From Prevotella heparinolytica (GTDB lineage Bacteria; Bacteroidota; Bacteroidia; Bacteroidales; Bacteroidaceae), in the NCBI RefSeq assembly GCF_004342845.1, contig NZ_SLXB01000002.1:124001-188000 (forward strand): a DNA stretch of 64,000 nt. Direction: 5' to 3'. Position numbers and translations under genes: made by a program. Within the stretch, counting starts at the first letter, position 1. Every line of letters starts with the position of its first letter. Below, one piece after another: positions 54,722 through 64,000 of the stretch. The notes below the pieces were generated by a model. It was not told where the DNA came from and ran no database searches. It saw only the letters and a list, made by a program, of their open reading frames with translations.

Positions 54722-57700
54722 TTATTTTTTTACGATGCTTGCATACAACGAAAAATCGTCAAAATTAAGTTCCGTTCCGTTTTCCACTTCGTCTATAAGC
54801 ATCAGTGAAGTTCCTAAAACCTGGTTGCAAATATAGTCTTTATATTCATTTACCGCATCATCCGTTTGGGGATTTTTTGATAACGTAATATTTATTTTAT
54901 CCGTTATCTCAAAGCCACTCGACTTGCGGATGTTTTGAATGCGATTCACCAACTCGCGCGCAATACCTTCGCGACGCAACTCCTCGGTTACGATCACTTC
55001 AAGAGCTACTGTCAGTTTGCCTTCGTTGGCTACCAACCAGCCGGGGATGTCTTCACTGAATATTTCCACATCGGTGGTTTCAATCACAGCTTCCTCTCCG
55101 TTCAAATTCAGCGTATAAGAACCGTTGTTCTCCAACTGCGCGATGGCTTCTTGTGACAATTCAGCCACGGCAGCAGCCACAGCCTTCATCTGCTTTCCGA
55201 ATTTAGGTCCCAGTTTCTTGAAGTCGCACTTCACTTTCTTCACCAATATACCGGCGGTACCGTCAACGAACTTAATCTCTTTTACATTGACCTCGTTCAT
55301 AACAAGTGCTTTTACTGCCTCGATGTGTGCATGTTGCTTGTCGTCTGTCACCGGTATCATGATGCACTGCAAGGGTTGGCGCACTTTAATGTTTACCTTG
55401 CGACGGAGTGCCAATACCATGGATGTCACGTCTTGTGCCATCTGCATGCGATCTTCCAATTCCTTGTCTATCAGTTCTTCTTTGCATTCGGGAAACTTGG
55501 ATAAATGAACCGAAACTACTTTATCGCGTCCGGTCGCTGCAATCAAATCCATATACAGTTTGTCCGCATAGAACGGAGCGATGGGGGCCATCAGCTTAGC
55601 TACGGTTTCCAAACACGTATAGAGGGTTTGGAATGCTGACAGCTTATCTTGTGTCATACCGCCACCCCAGAAGCGTTTGCGATTCAGGCGGACATACCAG
55701 TTTGACAGGTTGTCGTTTACGAATTCCGAAATCAAACGACCGGCTTTGGTAGGTTCGTATTCATTGTAGCAAGTGTCTACATTTCTCACCAGCGTGTTCA
55801 GTACGGACAGAATCCAGCGGTCTATTTCCGGACGTTCGTCCTGCACGTCGGCTTCTTTGTATTCAAAACCGTCCACGTTGGCATATAGAGCGAAGAATGA
55901 ATAAGTATTATACAGCGTTCCGAAGAATTTGCGGCGAACCTCTTCTATTCCCTCCACATCGAACTTCAGGTTGTCCCATGGAGAAGAGTTGGTAATCATG
56001 TACCATCTTAATGGGTCGGAACCGTATTTTTCGATGGTAGAGAATGGATCGATGGCGTTTCCCAAACGTTTGGACATCTTGTTCCCGTTCTTATCCAACA
56101 CCAGTCCGTTGGAAATAACGGCTTTGTATGAAACACTGTCGAACACCATAGTGGCAATGGCGTGTAGCGTGAAAAACCATCCGCGAGTCTGATCCACACC
56201 TTCGGCGATGAAGTCGGCGGGATATACTTGGTGGCTGTCCAGCAATTCCTTGTTTTCGAACGGGTAATGTATCTGTGCATACGGCATGGCACCTGAGTCG
56301 AACCATACGTCAATCAAGTCGCTTTCACGCTTCATCGGCAATCCGTCTTTAGATACAAGTACGATATCGTCTACGTAGGGACGATGCAAGTCTATCTTAT
56401 CGTAATTCTCCTCCGTATAAAGTTCGGGTTTGAAATTCATCTCCTTATAAGGATTGGACGTCATCAAGCCGGCGGCCACAGATTTCTCTATTTCGTTATA
56501 AAGTTCTTCTACCGATTCGATGCACTTCTCATCGCTGCCGTCTTCCGTGCGCCAGATGGGCAGTGGAGTGCCCCAATAGCGAGAACGGCTCAAGTTCCAG
56601 TCGTTCAAGTTTTCCAGCCACTTGCCGAAACGTCCTGTACCGGTGCTTTCCGGCTTCCAGTTGATGGTCTTATTCAGTTCCATCATGCGCTCCTTGCAGG
56701 CTGTGCTTCGGATGAACCAGCTGTCCAACGGATAATACAATACCGGTTTGTCCGTACGCCAGCAGTGCGGGTAATTGTGCACGTGCTTCTCTATCTTGAA
56801 CGCTTGGTTGGCAGCCTTCATCATCATGCAGATATAGATGTCGAGCGACTCGGCAGTTCCGGCTGCTTTTTCATCATATTTACCATCAATGGTGAATTGC
56901 GGGTCGTATGCGTTTTTCACCCAACGGCCTTCGTATTCTTTATATAAATCGATATTGACACATTCGGCAATAAATCTTTCGTCCAATTCGTCAAGCAGGT
57001 AGAATTTACCTGTAAGATCCACCATCGGACGGGTTTCCCCTTTTTTATTGATCATAAACAACGAAGGAATACCTGCGGCACGTGCTACGAAAGCATCATC
57101 GGCACCGAAAGTAGGTGCAATGTGCACAATACCGGTACCGTCTTCTGTGGTGACATAATCGCCGGGGATGACACGGAAACCGTTCGCACTGGCTTTCCAG
57201 TTGCCGTCATTGTCCACGTCCACCGGTTTTACCCACGGAATGAGTTGTTCGTATTCCATACCTACCAAGTCCGTACCCTTATACTCGCCTACCACTTTGA
57301 AAGGAATGAGCTTGTCTCCGGGTTTATAGTCCTCTAATGCAATATCTTCTGCCTTTTTATTGAAGTGAGTGTAGAGTAAAGGTTTGGCCAATACTACGGT
57401 TATTTTCTCACCTGTATATCCATTATATGTTTGTACGGATACATACTCTATTTTCGGACCTACGCAAAGGGCCGTGTTAGAAGGCAACGTCCACGGAGTA
57501 GTGGTCCATGCCAAAAAGTAGGGAGTTCCCCACTCTGCCATTTCCGGTTTAGGCTGTTTAATCTTGAACTGTCCTACCACGGTGGTATCTTTTACATCAC
57601 GATAGCATCCGGGTTGGTTCAACTCGTGCGAGCTAAGTCCCGTACCGGCAGCGGGCGAATAAGGCTGTATGGTATATCCTTTGTAGAGCAACCCTTTCTT

Positions 57701-58207
57701 ATAGAGTTGTTTCAGCAGCCACCACAAAGTTTCTATGTAGCGGTTGTCATAAGTGATATAAGGGTCTTTCATATCCACCCAATATCCCATTTTGTGCGTC
57801 AGGTCTTCCCATTCTTTGGTGAATTTCATGACATCCTTGCGGCAAGCCTTGTTGTATTCGGCAACAGAGATACTTTTGCTGATATCTTCTTTTGTGATAC
57901 CCAATGCTTTTTCCACACCCAGTTCCACCGGCAGGCCATGCGTATCCCATCCTGCTTTGCGTTTCACCAAGAATCCTTTCATGGTTTTGTAGCGGCAGAA
58001 TATATCTTTGATGGAGCGAGCCATTACGTGATGAATTCCCGGCATACCGTTTGCCGAGGGAGGCCCTTCGTAGAAAACGAAAGAAGGGCAACCTTCACGT
58101 TCTGTCATACTTTTGGCGAAAACTCCGTTTTCGTCCCATTTTTTCAACACTTCCTTGTTTACCTCAGAGAGGTCGAATTGCGAATATTCGGCAAACTTTT
58201 TAGCCAT
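54722..58207 (-). CDS. ileS: Isoleucyl-tRNA synthetase
   Basis: A 1161-aa class I synthetase. The HIGH-like ATP motif is in PPSANGMPGIHHVMA (near residue 50-65), KMSKR is at about 710-714, and the CP1 editing domain lies between them with TTPWTLPSNTALCV. The C-terminal anticodon-binding domain carries a long extension typical of the eukaryote-like IleS form, which often correlates with mupirocin tolerance. It is the first gene of the ileS-dksA-lspA-DUF4296 operon. A -7 box TAACTTTG lies 76 bp upstream. Confidence 0.97.
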   Translation of the reverse strand: MAKKFAEYSQFDLSEVNKEVLKKWDENGVFAKSMTEREGCPSFVFYEGPPSANGMPGIHHVMARSIKDIFCRYKTMKGFLVKRKAGWDTHGLPVELGVEKALGITKEDISKSISVAEYNKACRKDVMKFTKEWEDLTHKMGYWVDMKDPYITYDNRYIETLWWLLKQLYKKGLLYKGYTIQPYSPAAGTGLSSHELNQPGCYRDVKDTTVVGQFKIKQPKPEMAEWGTPYFLAWTTTPWTLPSNTALCVGPKIEYVSVQTYNGYTGEKITVVLAKPLLYTHFNKKAEDIALEDYKPGDKLIPFKVVGEYKGTDLVGMEYEQLIPWVKPVDVDNDGNWKASANGFRVIPGDYVTTEDGTGIVHIAPTFGADDAFVARAAGIPSLFMINKKGETRPMVDLTGKFYLLDELDERFIAECVNIDLYKEYEGRWVKNAYDPQFTIDGKYDEKAAGTAESLDIYICMMMKAANQAFKIEKHVHNYPHCWRTDKPVLYYPLDSWFIRSTACKERMMELNKTINWKPESTGTGRFGKWLENLNDWNLSRSRYWGTPLPIWRTEDGSDEKCIESVEELYNEIEKSVAAGLMTSNPYKEMNFKPELYTEENYDKIDLHRPYVDDIVLVSKDGLPMKRESDLIDVWFDSGAMPYAQIHYPFENKELLDSHQVYPADFIAEGVDQTRGWFFTLHAIATMVFDSVSYKAVISNGLVLDKNGNKMSKRLGNAIDPFSTIEKYGSDPLRWYMITNSSPWDNLKFDVEGIEEVRRKFFGTLYNTYSFFALYANVDGFEYKEADVQDERPEIDRWILSVLNTLVRNVDTCYNEYEPTKAGRLISEFVNDNLSNWYVRLNRKRFWGGGMTQDKLSAFQTLYTCLETVAKLMAPIAPFYADKLYMDLIAATGRDKVVSVHLSKFPECKEELIDKELEDRMQMAQDVTSMVLALRRKVNIKVRQPLQCIMIPVTDDKQHAHIEAVKALVMNEVNVKEIKFVDGTAGILVKKVKCDFKKLGPKFGKQMKAVAAAVAELSQEAIAQLENNGSYTLNLNGEEAVIETTDVEIFSEDIPGWLVANEGKLTVALEVIVTEELRREGIARELVNRIQNIRKSSGFEITDKINITLSKNPQTDDAVNEYKDYICNQVLGTSLMLIDEVENGTELNFDDFSLYASIVKK

Positions 58208-58596
58208 TTTTACTTACTTGATTTTACGATTTTAAGGAGTAATCTTCCTTACATCAAAGAAACCTTTTTTATTTTGAAGGTGCAAAGTTACAAAAAACTT
58301 AGAGCCTGCTTAAATTTTCCTCAAAAAGTTTTTTTATTCAGCTTCTTTTGCGCTTCTTTTCAGCCTGTTTTTACTCTTCTGACTCGTTATAGCACGCTAT
58401 CTTTTTCTTAAAACGGGAATGTCCCCAAAAAAGAATGTTATCTGAATTCTAAGACCTCAGGTAGAATGTTCATAAGAATGCTGGTATGAACTTTACATAC
58501 TCTTGAGAAGATAGAGTTTGGAGAGAAATAAAGAAAGGTGGGGTCAATCTTTATCAACCCCACCTTTCTTTATCAATTACACCGGATGAGTAATTA
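58208..58596. other. Intergenic region between ileS and xylE
   Basis: It holds the ileS -7 box (TAACTTTG, minus strand, 58290-58283) and the xylE terminator at 58528-58573. No gene, repeat array or RNA was seen in the rest. Confidence 0.5.
58528..58573. terminator. Terminator of the xylose operon
   Basis: A 17-bp perfect stem: 58528-58544 (ending AAGGTGGGGT) pairs with 58557-58573 (starting ACCCCACCTT), 24 bp after the xylE stop. Confidence 0.88.
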
Positions 58597-60072
58597 CTAT
58601 TTCCGGCTTTTCCACAATTGGGTCATATCTTCCAGCGTTTTACCTTTTGTCTCAGGCACCAACTTCCAGACGAAGATGGCTGCCACCACACAGATGACGC
58701 CATAGAGCGCATAGGCAAACATGTGTCCGAATTTGTCGCCCATCTCTCCTAACCGCATGTTATACATAGGTACAAATGTGGATGAGACTATGAAATTGAA
58801 AATCCATTGAAATGCCACGGCAATGGCCACTGCCGCACCACGAATGGTGTTCGGGAAGATCTCTGCAATCAGCACCCAGCAAATGGGACCCCAGCTGAAC
58901 ATGAATGAAGCACTGTACACCATGATGCTGATGACCGGCAAAATGGACGGAAGTCCTGTGACAAGGTTGCAAAGAGCTACACCGCATGCTCCTATTGCCA
59001 TACCGATGGAACCGGATATCAGCAAAGGCTTGCGTCCCCATTTTTCTACCGTGAAGACAGCCAGCAGTGTGAACAGAATATTGATGACGCCCATAATCAC
59101 AGTCTGTATCATCGGGTTACCCATACCCATTGTATGGAAAATGCGCGGGGCGAAATAGAGCACGGCATTGATGCCGACGGCTTGTTGGAATACGCTGAGC
59201 ATGATACCGATGAAAATAACCATCCATCCGTACGTGAAGAGCTTTTCGGTTTTTTCTTCGGCTGTTGCTTTGATTTCGAACAAGATGATTTTGGCCTGAG
59301 CAAGTCCGTTGATGCGGCTCAGTACATGCAACGCCTTCTCGTCCTTGCCGCACAGGGCAAGATAGCGGGGCGTTTCAGGTACAAACAACACCAACAAGGC
59401 AAAAAGTCCTGCGGGAACAGCCTCGCTGACAAACATCAGGCGCCATCCGGTTTCAATGGTCCATGCAGCTGCATCCGGGTTCATGATTTGGTTCACACCG
59501 TTTACTAAATCTATGACGGGATTGGCATGGCTGCCCAGAATCAAGAAATTCACGAAATAAACCACCAGCTGACCGAAGATGATGGCAAACTGGTTCCAGG
59601 AAACCAATGTTCCGCGAATATTGCTCGGAGCAATTTCCGCAATATACATGGGGCAAATAGCAGAAGCTAAACCGACACCGATACCACCTAAGACGCGATA
59701 AAGATTAAATGCAATCAGCAACGAGTAAGAAGGCACTCCCCGTTCGAAGAACAAGAACTCCGGATAATAAGAACCGAGCGCAGACAATAAGAACAGGACA
59801 CCTGCTACGAATAGGGAGCGTTTGCGACCAAGGCTGGAAGCAAGGAAACCTGAAATTGCGCTACCCAGAATGCAGCCTATCAGTGCACTGGAGGAAGTTA
59901 TGCCGTGCATCGTGTCGGTATATTCAAAATCGGCTCCCATGAAGAAAGCCTGAAGTCCTTTTTCTGCACCGGAAATAACTGCCGTGTCGTATCCGAACAG
60001 TAGTCCGCCAATGACGGCAACAAGTACAATGGAAAAAAGGTAAACTTTGCTACCGTTTTCTGTATTGTTCAT
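58597..60072 (-). CDS. xylE: D-xylose:proton symporter
   Basis: A 491-aa major facilitator protein of the sugar porter family with 12 membrane helices. Signatures are FGYDTAVISGAEKGL in helix 1, GRKRSLF after helix 2, PETPRYL after helix 6, GRKPLLISG in the second half and PETKGKTLEDM at the end. Its position behind xylA and xylB identifies xylose as the likely substrate. A 232-bp gap with dyads separates it from xylA, suggesting separate regulation or processing. Confidence 0.92.
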   Translation of the reverse strand: MNNTENGSKVYLFSIVLVAVIGGLLFGYDTAVISGAEKGLQAFFMGADFEYTDTMHGITSSSALIGCILGSAISGFLASSLGRKRSLFVAGVLFLLSALGSYYPEFLFFERGVPSYSLLIAFNLYRVLGGIGVGLASAICPMYIAEIAPSNIRGTLVSWNQFAIIFGQLVVYFVNFLILGSHANPVIDLVNGVNQIMNPDAAAWTIETGWRLMFVSEAVPAGLFALLVLFVPETPRYLALCGKDEKALHVLSRINGLAQAKIILFEIKATAEEKTEKLFTYGWMVIFIGIMLSVFQQAVGINAVLYFAPRIFHTMGMGNPMIQTVIMGVINILFTLLAVFTVEKWGRKPLLISGSIGMAIGACGVALCNLVTGLPSILPVISIMVYSASFMFSWGPICWVLIAEIFPNTIRGAAVAIAVAFQWIFNFIVSSTFVPMYNMRLGEMGDKFGHMFAYALYGVICVVAAIFVWKLVPETKGKTLEDMTQLWKSRK

Positions 60073-60110
60073 AATAAAAGGGATTAGGGATTAACTATAA
60101 ACGACTAAAC

Positions 60111-60291
60111 TACGAATAGCCGGATGTTCAAGGCAATGGCGTAAGAGTCCGCGCAGATTATATGGGAAATCACGGATTTAGTGCCAAAAATGCGTAAACC
60201 CGTGAAGTCCGTATCCGAATATTGCATTACAGCGCAAATAAGCTTTGTTTTCTTGACATCGCTTCAGCCATCATGTAATCTGCTATTCGTA
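60111..60291. promoter_or_regulatory. Candidate operators between xylA and xylE
   Basis: TACGAATAGC (60111-60120) and its exact inverse GCTATTCGTA (60282-60291) flank the gap. The first copy abuts a possible xylE -7 box (TAGTTTAG, minus strand, 60112-60105). Between them CACGGATTTA (60171-60180) and TAAACCCGTG (60195-60204) form a 9-of-10 inverted repeat. These are candidate sites for the XylR-like regulator. Confidence 0.4.
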
Positions 60292-60304
60292 ATATGAATG
60301 AAGC

Positions 60305-61621
60305 TTAGCAATACATGTTTACGATTGCTTCATACAATTCTTGCTTGCCGCTGGTTTGTTTGGGCTCGCCGTTGGCCTTGGCATATGCCACAACTTCTTC
60401 CAGTGTCAGCTTGCCTTCCTCAAATTCTTTACCTTTGCCGGCATCGAAAGAAGCATAGCGGTCGGCCAGCATCTTCTTGTAAGGAGATTCCTCAAGTAGT
60501 TTGGCTGCACTTTCAAGAGCTCGTGCCATGGCATCCATACCTGCAATGTGTGCAATGAAGATGTCTTCCAAATCGGTAGAGTTACGACGGGTCTTGGCAT
60601 CGAAATTCGTTCCACCATTGCCCAAACCGCCGTTACGGATGATTTGCATCATGGCTTGTATCAAATCGTAGTTATCGATGGGGAATTGGTCGGTATCCCA
60701 GCCGTTCTGGTAGTCACCGCGGTTGGCATCGATAGAGCCCAACATGCCGTTGTCAACGGCTACGGCCAATTCGTGCTCGAAAGTGTGGCCTGCCAGTGTG
60801 GCGTGGTTCACCTCAATGTTCACTTTGAAATCCTTATCCAGATTGTGAGCCTTCAGGAAGCCGATAACAGTTTCGGTATCCACGTCATATTGATGCTTGG
60901 AGGGTTCCATCGGTTTAGGTTCAATCAGGAAAGTGCCGGTGAAGCCTTTGCTGCGGGCATAGTCGCGTGCCAGCTTCAACATCTGTGCAAGGTGTTCCTT
61001 TTCACGTTTCTGGTCGGTATTCAGCAATGACATATAGCCTTCGCGTCCGCCCCAGAATACATAGTTCGTACCGCCCAACTCAATAGTTGCATCGATGGCG
61101 TTCTTGATTTGAACGGCAGCACGTGCCACCACGTCGAAATCCGGATTGGTCGCGGCACCGTTCATGTAGCGTGCATGGCTGAATACGTTGGCAGTACCCC
61201 ACAGCAGTTTGATGCCTGTTTCGGTTTGTTTCTGCTTGGCGTATGCCACAATAGCTTTCAGGTTGGCTTCGTATTCCTCGATGCTATCGGCTTCGTCGCA
61301 GAGGTCTATGTCGTGGAAACAATAATATTCGATACCCATTTTCTGCATGAATTCAAAACCGGCATCCATTTTGTTTTTGGCAGCCTGTACCTTGTCGGCC
61401 TCACCGTTCCAAGGAAACTTCTTCGTGCCACCGCCAAATTGGTCGGAACCTTCTGCGCAGAGGGTGTGCCACCATGCCATGGCAAACTTCAACCAGTCTT
61501 TCATCTTCTTTCCCATGACCATTTTCTCGGCATCGTAATAGCGGAATGCCATCGGGTTCATACTCTCTTTACCTTCGAATTTGATTTTTCCTATTCCGGG
61601 AAAATACTCTTTTGTTGTCAT
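60305..61621 (-). CDS. xylA: Xylose isomerase
   Basis: A 438-aa TIM-barrel enzyme converting D-xylose to D-xylulose with two divalent metals. Catalytic His is in YCFHDIDL (about 101), metal ligands are in [33 protein letters not shown] and GSIDANRGD, and the class II N-terminal extension is present. Length is normal for group II isomerases. It is 44 bp downstream of xylB, in the same operon. Confidence 0.97.
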   Translation of the reverse strand: MTTKEYFPGIGKIKFEGKESMNPMAFRYYDAEKMVMGKKMKDWLKFAMAWWHTLCAEGSDQFGGGTKKFPWNGEADKVQAAKNKMDAGFEFMQKMGIEYYCFHDIDLCDEADSIEEYEANLKAIVAYAKQKQTETGIKLLWGTANVFSHARYMNGAATNPDFDVVARAAVQIKNAIDATIELGGTNYVFWGGREGYMSLLNTDQKREKEHLAQMLKLARDYARSKGFTGTFLIEPKPMEPSKHQYDVDTETVIGFLKAHNLDKDFKVNIEVNHATLAGHTFEHELAVAVDNGMLGSIDANRGDYQNGWDTDQFPIDNYDLIQAMMQIIRNGGLGNGGTNFDAKTRRNSTDLEDIFIAHIAGMDAMARALESAAKLLEESPYKKMLADRYASFDAGKGKEFEEGKLTLEEVVAYAKANGEPKQTSGKQELYEAIVNMYC

Positions 61622-61665
61622 AATCTTAATTTGTTTTTAGGGTTTATTTTTATATTCTGTTTGTT

Positions 61666-63153
61666 TTATGAAAGAACGTTGAGCAAGCACTGTTTCCAGC
61701 GTCCGTATGCTTCTGCATACGCTTTACGGTCGGCCGGTTTCGGCTCAATGACCTCCAGCTTCTCTAATGTGGCAAAAGCCTCGTTATTGTCTTTGTAGAT
61801 GCCGGCACCAATCCCCGCCCCTTTGGCTGCTCCTACGGAACCGTCGGTGTCGTACAACTCGATTACTGCGCCTGTTACCCCTGCCAGTGTTTCGCGGAAT
61901 AGCGGGCTGAGGAACATATTAGCTTTTCCCGCATGGATTTTCTGTACGGGGATACCCATTTGTTCCATAATGTCGATGCCGTATTTAAAAGAGAAGACGA
62001 TACCCTCTTGCGCCGCACGGACGATGTGTGATTTTCCATGCAGGTTGAAGTTGATTCCTTGTACAGAACAACCGGTTTCTTTGTTTTCGAGCATACGCTC
62101 CGCTCCGTTGCCAAAGGGCAGAATGCTCAAACCTGCGCTACCTATGGGAGCTTGCGCGGCCAATACATTCATGTCGTTGTACGAAATACCTTCGGGAGCG
62201 ACGGTGCGCTTTACCCACGAATTGAGAATGCCTGTTCCGTTGATGCACAACAAGACGCCCAAGCGGGTTTGTTCGGCACTATGGTTGACGTGTGCAAATG
62301 TGTTGACACGCGATTTGGGGTCGTAGTTTACTTCTCCGTTCACACCATATACCACACCGGATGTACCTGCGGTAGAAGCTATTTCTCCGGGGTTGAATAC
62401 ATTTAGTGAAAGGGCGTTGTTGGGCTGGTCTCCGGCACGGTAAGCGATGGGGGTTCCCTCCTTTAAGCCCAATTCGCAGGCAGCGGCAGCATTGACGCGT
62501 CCTTGTTCGGAGAAAGTGGGCCTGATATCGGCTATCAGTGAAGAGTCAAAGCCATAATGCTCCATCAGGAAATCGGCAATCCGATCATTCTTGAAGTCCC
62601 AGAACATGCCTTCGGACAAGCCGGAAACGGTGGTGCAGATAGTACCAGTCAGCTTCATTGCAATGTAGTCGCCCGGAAGCATGATTTTATGAATTCGTTC
62701 GTATACGGCCGGTTCGTTTCTCTTAATCCACGCCAGCTTGGATGCGGTGAAGTTTCCCGGAGAATTCAGCAGGTGCGAAAGGCACCTCTCCTCTCCCAAT
62801 GCTTCAAATGCTTTTTGGCCGTATGGAACGGCTCTTGAATCGCACCAGATGATGGCGTGACGCAGCACTTGCCCGTTCTTGTCCACACACACCAAGCCGT
62901 GCATCTGATATGAGATGCCGATAGCTTTGATGTCTCCGGCACTCACTCCGGACTCTGCCAATACGGCTTGTGTGGCCAGCTTCAGGTTTTCCCACCAAGA
63001 TTCGGGATTTTGTTCTGCCCATCCCGGTTTCACGGCAATGATTTCCGCCTCTGTCTTGGGAAAGAATGCGGATGAAACGCATTTGCCGCTTTCCGCGTTT
63101 ACCAAACTTGCTTTTACTGACGAGCTGCCAATGTCATAACCTAATAAATACAT
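61666..63153 (-). CDS. xylB: Xylulokinase
   Basis: A 495-aa FGGY-family kinase that phosphorylates D-xylulose. The N-terminal phosphate-binding motif GYDIGSSSVKASLV, the substrate region YQMHGLVCVD...IIWCDSRA, the likely catalytic Asp in YRAGDQPNNAL, and the C-terminal GAAKGAGIGAG are all present. It is 52 bp downstream of the Nudix-type regulator and 44 bp upstream of xylA. The FGGY family also includes other pentulokinases; context supports xylulose. Confidence 0.95.
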   Translation of the reverse strand: MYLLGYDIGSSSVKASLVNAESGKCVSSAFFPKTEAEIIAVKPGWAEQNPESWWENLKLATQAVLAESGVSAGDIKAIGISYQMHGLVCVDKNGQVLRHAIIWCDSRAVPYGQKAFEALGEERCLSHLLNSPGNFTASKLAWIKRNEPAVYERIHKIMLPGDYIAMKLTGTICTTVSGLSEGMFWDFKNDRIADFLMEHYGFDSSLIADIRPTFSEQGRVNAAAACELGLKEGTPIAYRAGDQPNNALSLNVFNPGEIASTAGTSGVVYGVNGEVNYDPKSRVNTFAHVNHSAEQTRLGVLLCINGTGILNSWVKRTVAPEGISYNDMNVLAAQAPIGSAGLSILPFGNGAERMLENKETGCSVQGINFNLHGKSHIVRAAQEGIVFSFKYGIDIMEQMGIPVQKIHAGKANMFLSPLFRETLAGVTGAVIELYDTDGSVGAAKGAGIGAGIYKDNNEAFATLEKLEVIEPKPADRKAYAEAYGRWKQCLLNVLS

Positions 63154-63205
63154 ACTCTATTTTTATTTTTTTTGATTACTCATTCTTTATGCCTGCTAAA
63201 ATCGG

Positions 63206-63946
63206 TTATCGTCTTGTTTTATTATATATTTTCTTATCGAACCGGTAGTAGCGTGCCGCCCGGTGGGCCACCCCCTGTTGCTTCTCTTCCAGCGGGACAA
63301 CGTATTCCATCATCGCTATTTTCTTGTGGAAGTTGCGGACATCTAACTGTTTCCCATACACCAGCTCATACAAAGTGCGCAGTTGTGATGCTGTAAATTT
63401 TCGTGGCAACAGGTCGAATAAAGAAGAAGGGTTGAACTCTACATATTGGCGGATGTAGATTAAAGCTTCCTTGATGATCAGGTTGTGGTCGAAAGCCAGC
63501 GTCTTTACGTCTTGCATAGCGACCCAGTCGGCCTGATAATTGTCCAAATCCCGATTCAGCGCCCGATCTATCTTCACCAGCGACAGATATGCTATGGTGA
63601 CGATGCGTTCCACCTTCAATTGCATGGCCCGTTCCAGCCAATGAACGTCTTTGGGGTCTTTCGTACGATTCTTCGAGCCGAATGCTTTGAACTGCATCAG
63701 GTTGACATTTTTCAATCCCGTAAGCTCTTTCAGCACTCGTTTAGCTGCCTCGTCCAAATCCTCGTCCATATAAATCAGGCTTCCCGGAAGTTTCATATCA
63801 TGGAAAACTTCGCCTTTTTCTTCACCGACACGCTTTATCAGCAACACTTTCAGTTGCTCACCGTCGAACCCGATAACCACACAATCTACGGAGATGTGAT
63901 TGTTTGCCAAGGGTATTTCATGTATCGTATTTTGCATATTTTTCAT
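63206..63946 (-). CDS. xylR: Nudix-type transcriptional regulator of xylose genes (AraR/NrtR-like)
   Basis: A 246-aa protein with a Nudix-fold N-terminal domain (about 15-150) and a C-terminal winged helix (about 165-225: FDLLPRKFTASQLRTLYELVYGKQLDVRNFHKKI). The Nudix box (about 55-77, GSLIYMDEDLDEAAKRVLKEL) has lost the catalytic RE..EE pattern, so it is a ligand sensor rather than a hydrolase. Related Bacteroides proteins such as AraR repress sugar catabolism genes and are released by the sugar. It is the first gene of xylR-xylB-xylA-xylE. Confidence 0.85.
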   Translation of the reverse strand: MKNMQNTIHEIPLANNHISVDCVVIGFDGEQLKVLLIKRVGEEKGEVFHDMKLPGSLIYMDEDLDEAAKRVLKELTGLKNVNLMQFKAFGSKNRTKDPKDVHWLERAMQLKVERIVTIAYLSLVKIDRALNRDLDNYQADWVAMQDVKTLAFDHNLIIKEALIYIRQYVEFNPSSLFDLLPRKFTASQLRTLYELVYGKQLDVRNFHKKIAMMEYVVPLEEKQQGVAHRAARYYRFDKKIYNKTRR

Positions 63947-63957
63947 TTTGAACGCTG

Positions 63958-63987
63958 CAAATATAGAGAAGTTTTTATAAAAACAAA
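63958..63987 (-). promoter_or_regulatory. Promoter of the xylose operon
   Basis: On the minus strand: TTTG (63987-63984), 18-bp spacer, TATATTTG (63965-63958), 12 bp before the regulator start. Confidence 0.75.
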
Positions 63988-64000
63988 TAAAAAATAATCG

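Noticed and set aside
57431..58411. 326-codon frame antisense to ileS
   Set aside because: The ileS frame is complete with HIGH-like and KMSKR motifs; the antisense frame has no domain.

Overview
The window is a chromosomal segment of a gut-type Bacteroidales bacterium (Bacteroides/Phocaeicola-like). Three things point there. Housekeeping genes sit in Bacteroidota-specific neighbourhoods (ileS-traR/dksA-lspA-DUF4296, gyrA-TPR, pyrK-pyrD). Lineage-restricted families are present (NigD-like lipoprotein, FecR/DUF4974 anti-sigma, STN plus carboxypeptidase-regulatory proteins, TamL-like Omp85 lipoprotein, Nudix-type sugar regulator). Many genes are preceded by the Bacteroidota promoter -7 box TAnnTTTG, several with a TTTG box about 17-20 bp upstream. 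No rRNA, insertion sequence, prophage, integrase or CRISPR array was seen. The species cannot be fixed by eye.

Layout. 0-4 kb: a MATE exporter (5' end outside the window) and a secreted S9 dipeptidyl peptidase, separated by a 23-bp tandem array. 4-8 kb: gyrA followed by a periplasmic TPR protein, on the minus strand. 8-15.5 kb: clpC, htpG and a patatin/Omp85-type surface protein. 15.6-15.8 kb: two nearly identical tRNA-Arg(ACG) genes. 16-22.3 kb: dapA, ligA, trmD, pyrD/pyrK and an XRE regulator. 22.3-23.5 kb: an AT-rich stretch with no credible gene. 23.5-31.5 kb: a DNA polymerase III delta subunit, AMP nucleosidase, an orphan HsdR-N-like protein, an ECF sigma factor with a membrane partner, a NigD-like lipoprotein, and a YeiH transporter with a LysR regulator. 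31.8-38.4 kb: clpB, a small lipoprotein, a dicarboxylate/amino-acid symporter, TrpB2 and DUF4250. 38.5-42.9 kb: a cell-surface signalling cluster (ECF sigma, FecR, STN protein) whose sigma gene carries a frameshift, next to a paralogue of the STN protein. 43.3-48.8 kb: an AmgK-RapZ fusion with MurU (muropeptide-sugar recycling), cbiA-pduO (cobalamin) and pncB (NAD salvage). 49-58.2 kb: TamL-like Omp85, an rRNA methyltransferase, and the ileS-dksA-lspA operon. 58.6-64 kb: the xylose operon xylR-xylB-xylA-xylE.

The most unusual signal is not a gene. Six intergenic regions carry short tandem arrays with a strict 21-, 22- or 23-bp period, about two helical turns. The unit sequence mostly differs from locus to locus, and the units often contain a small inverted repeat. 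The arrays near clpC and clpB share one unit family. The array at 1249-1567 keeps a single 23-bp register while its core sequence changes twice. I propose these as one undescribed class of intergenic element. Other points worth a second look are a candidate ~67-nt small RNA at 49037-49103, the AmgK-RapZ fusion, the frameshifted sigma gene, a perfect 20-bp palindrome over a promoter at 31476-31495, and dyads upstream of xylE.
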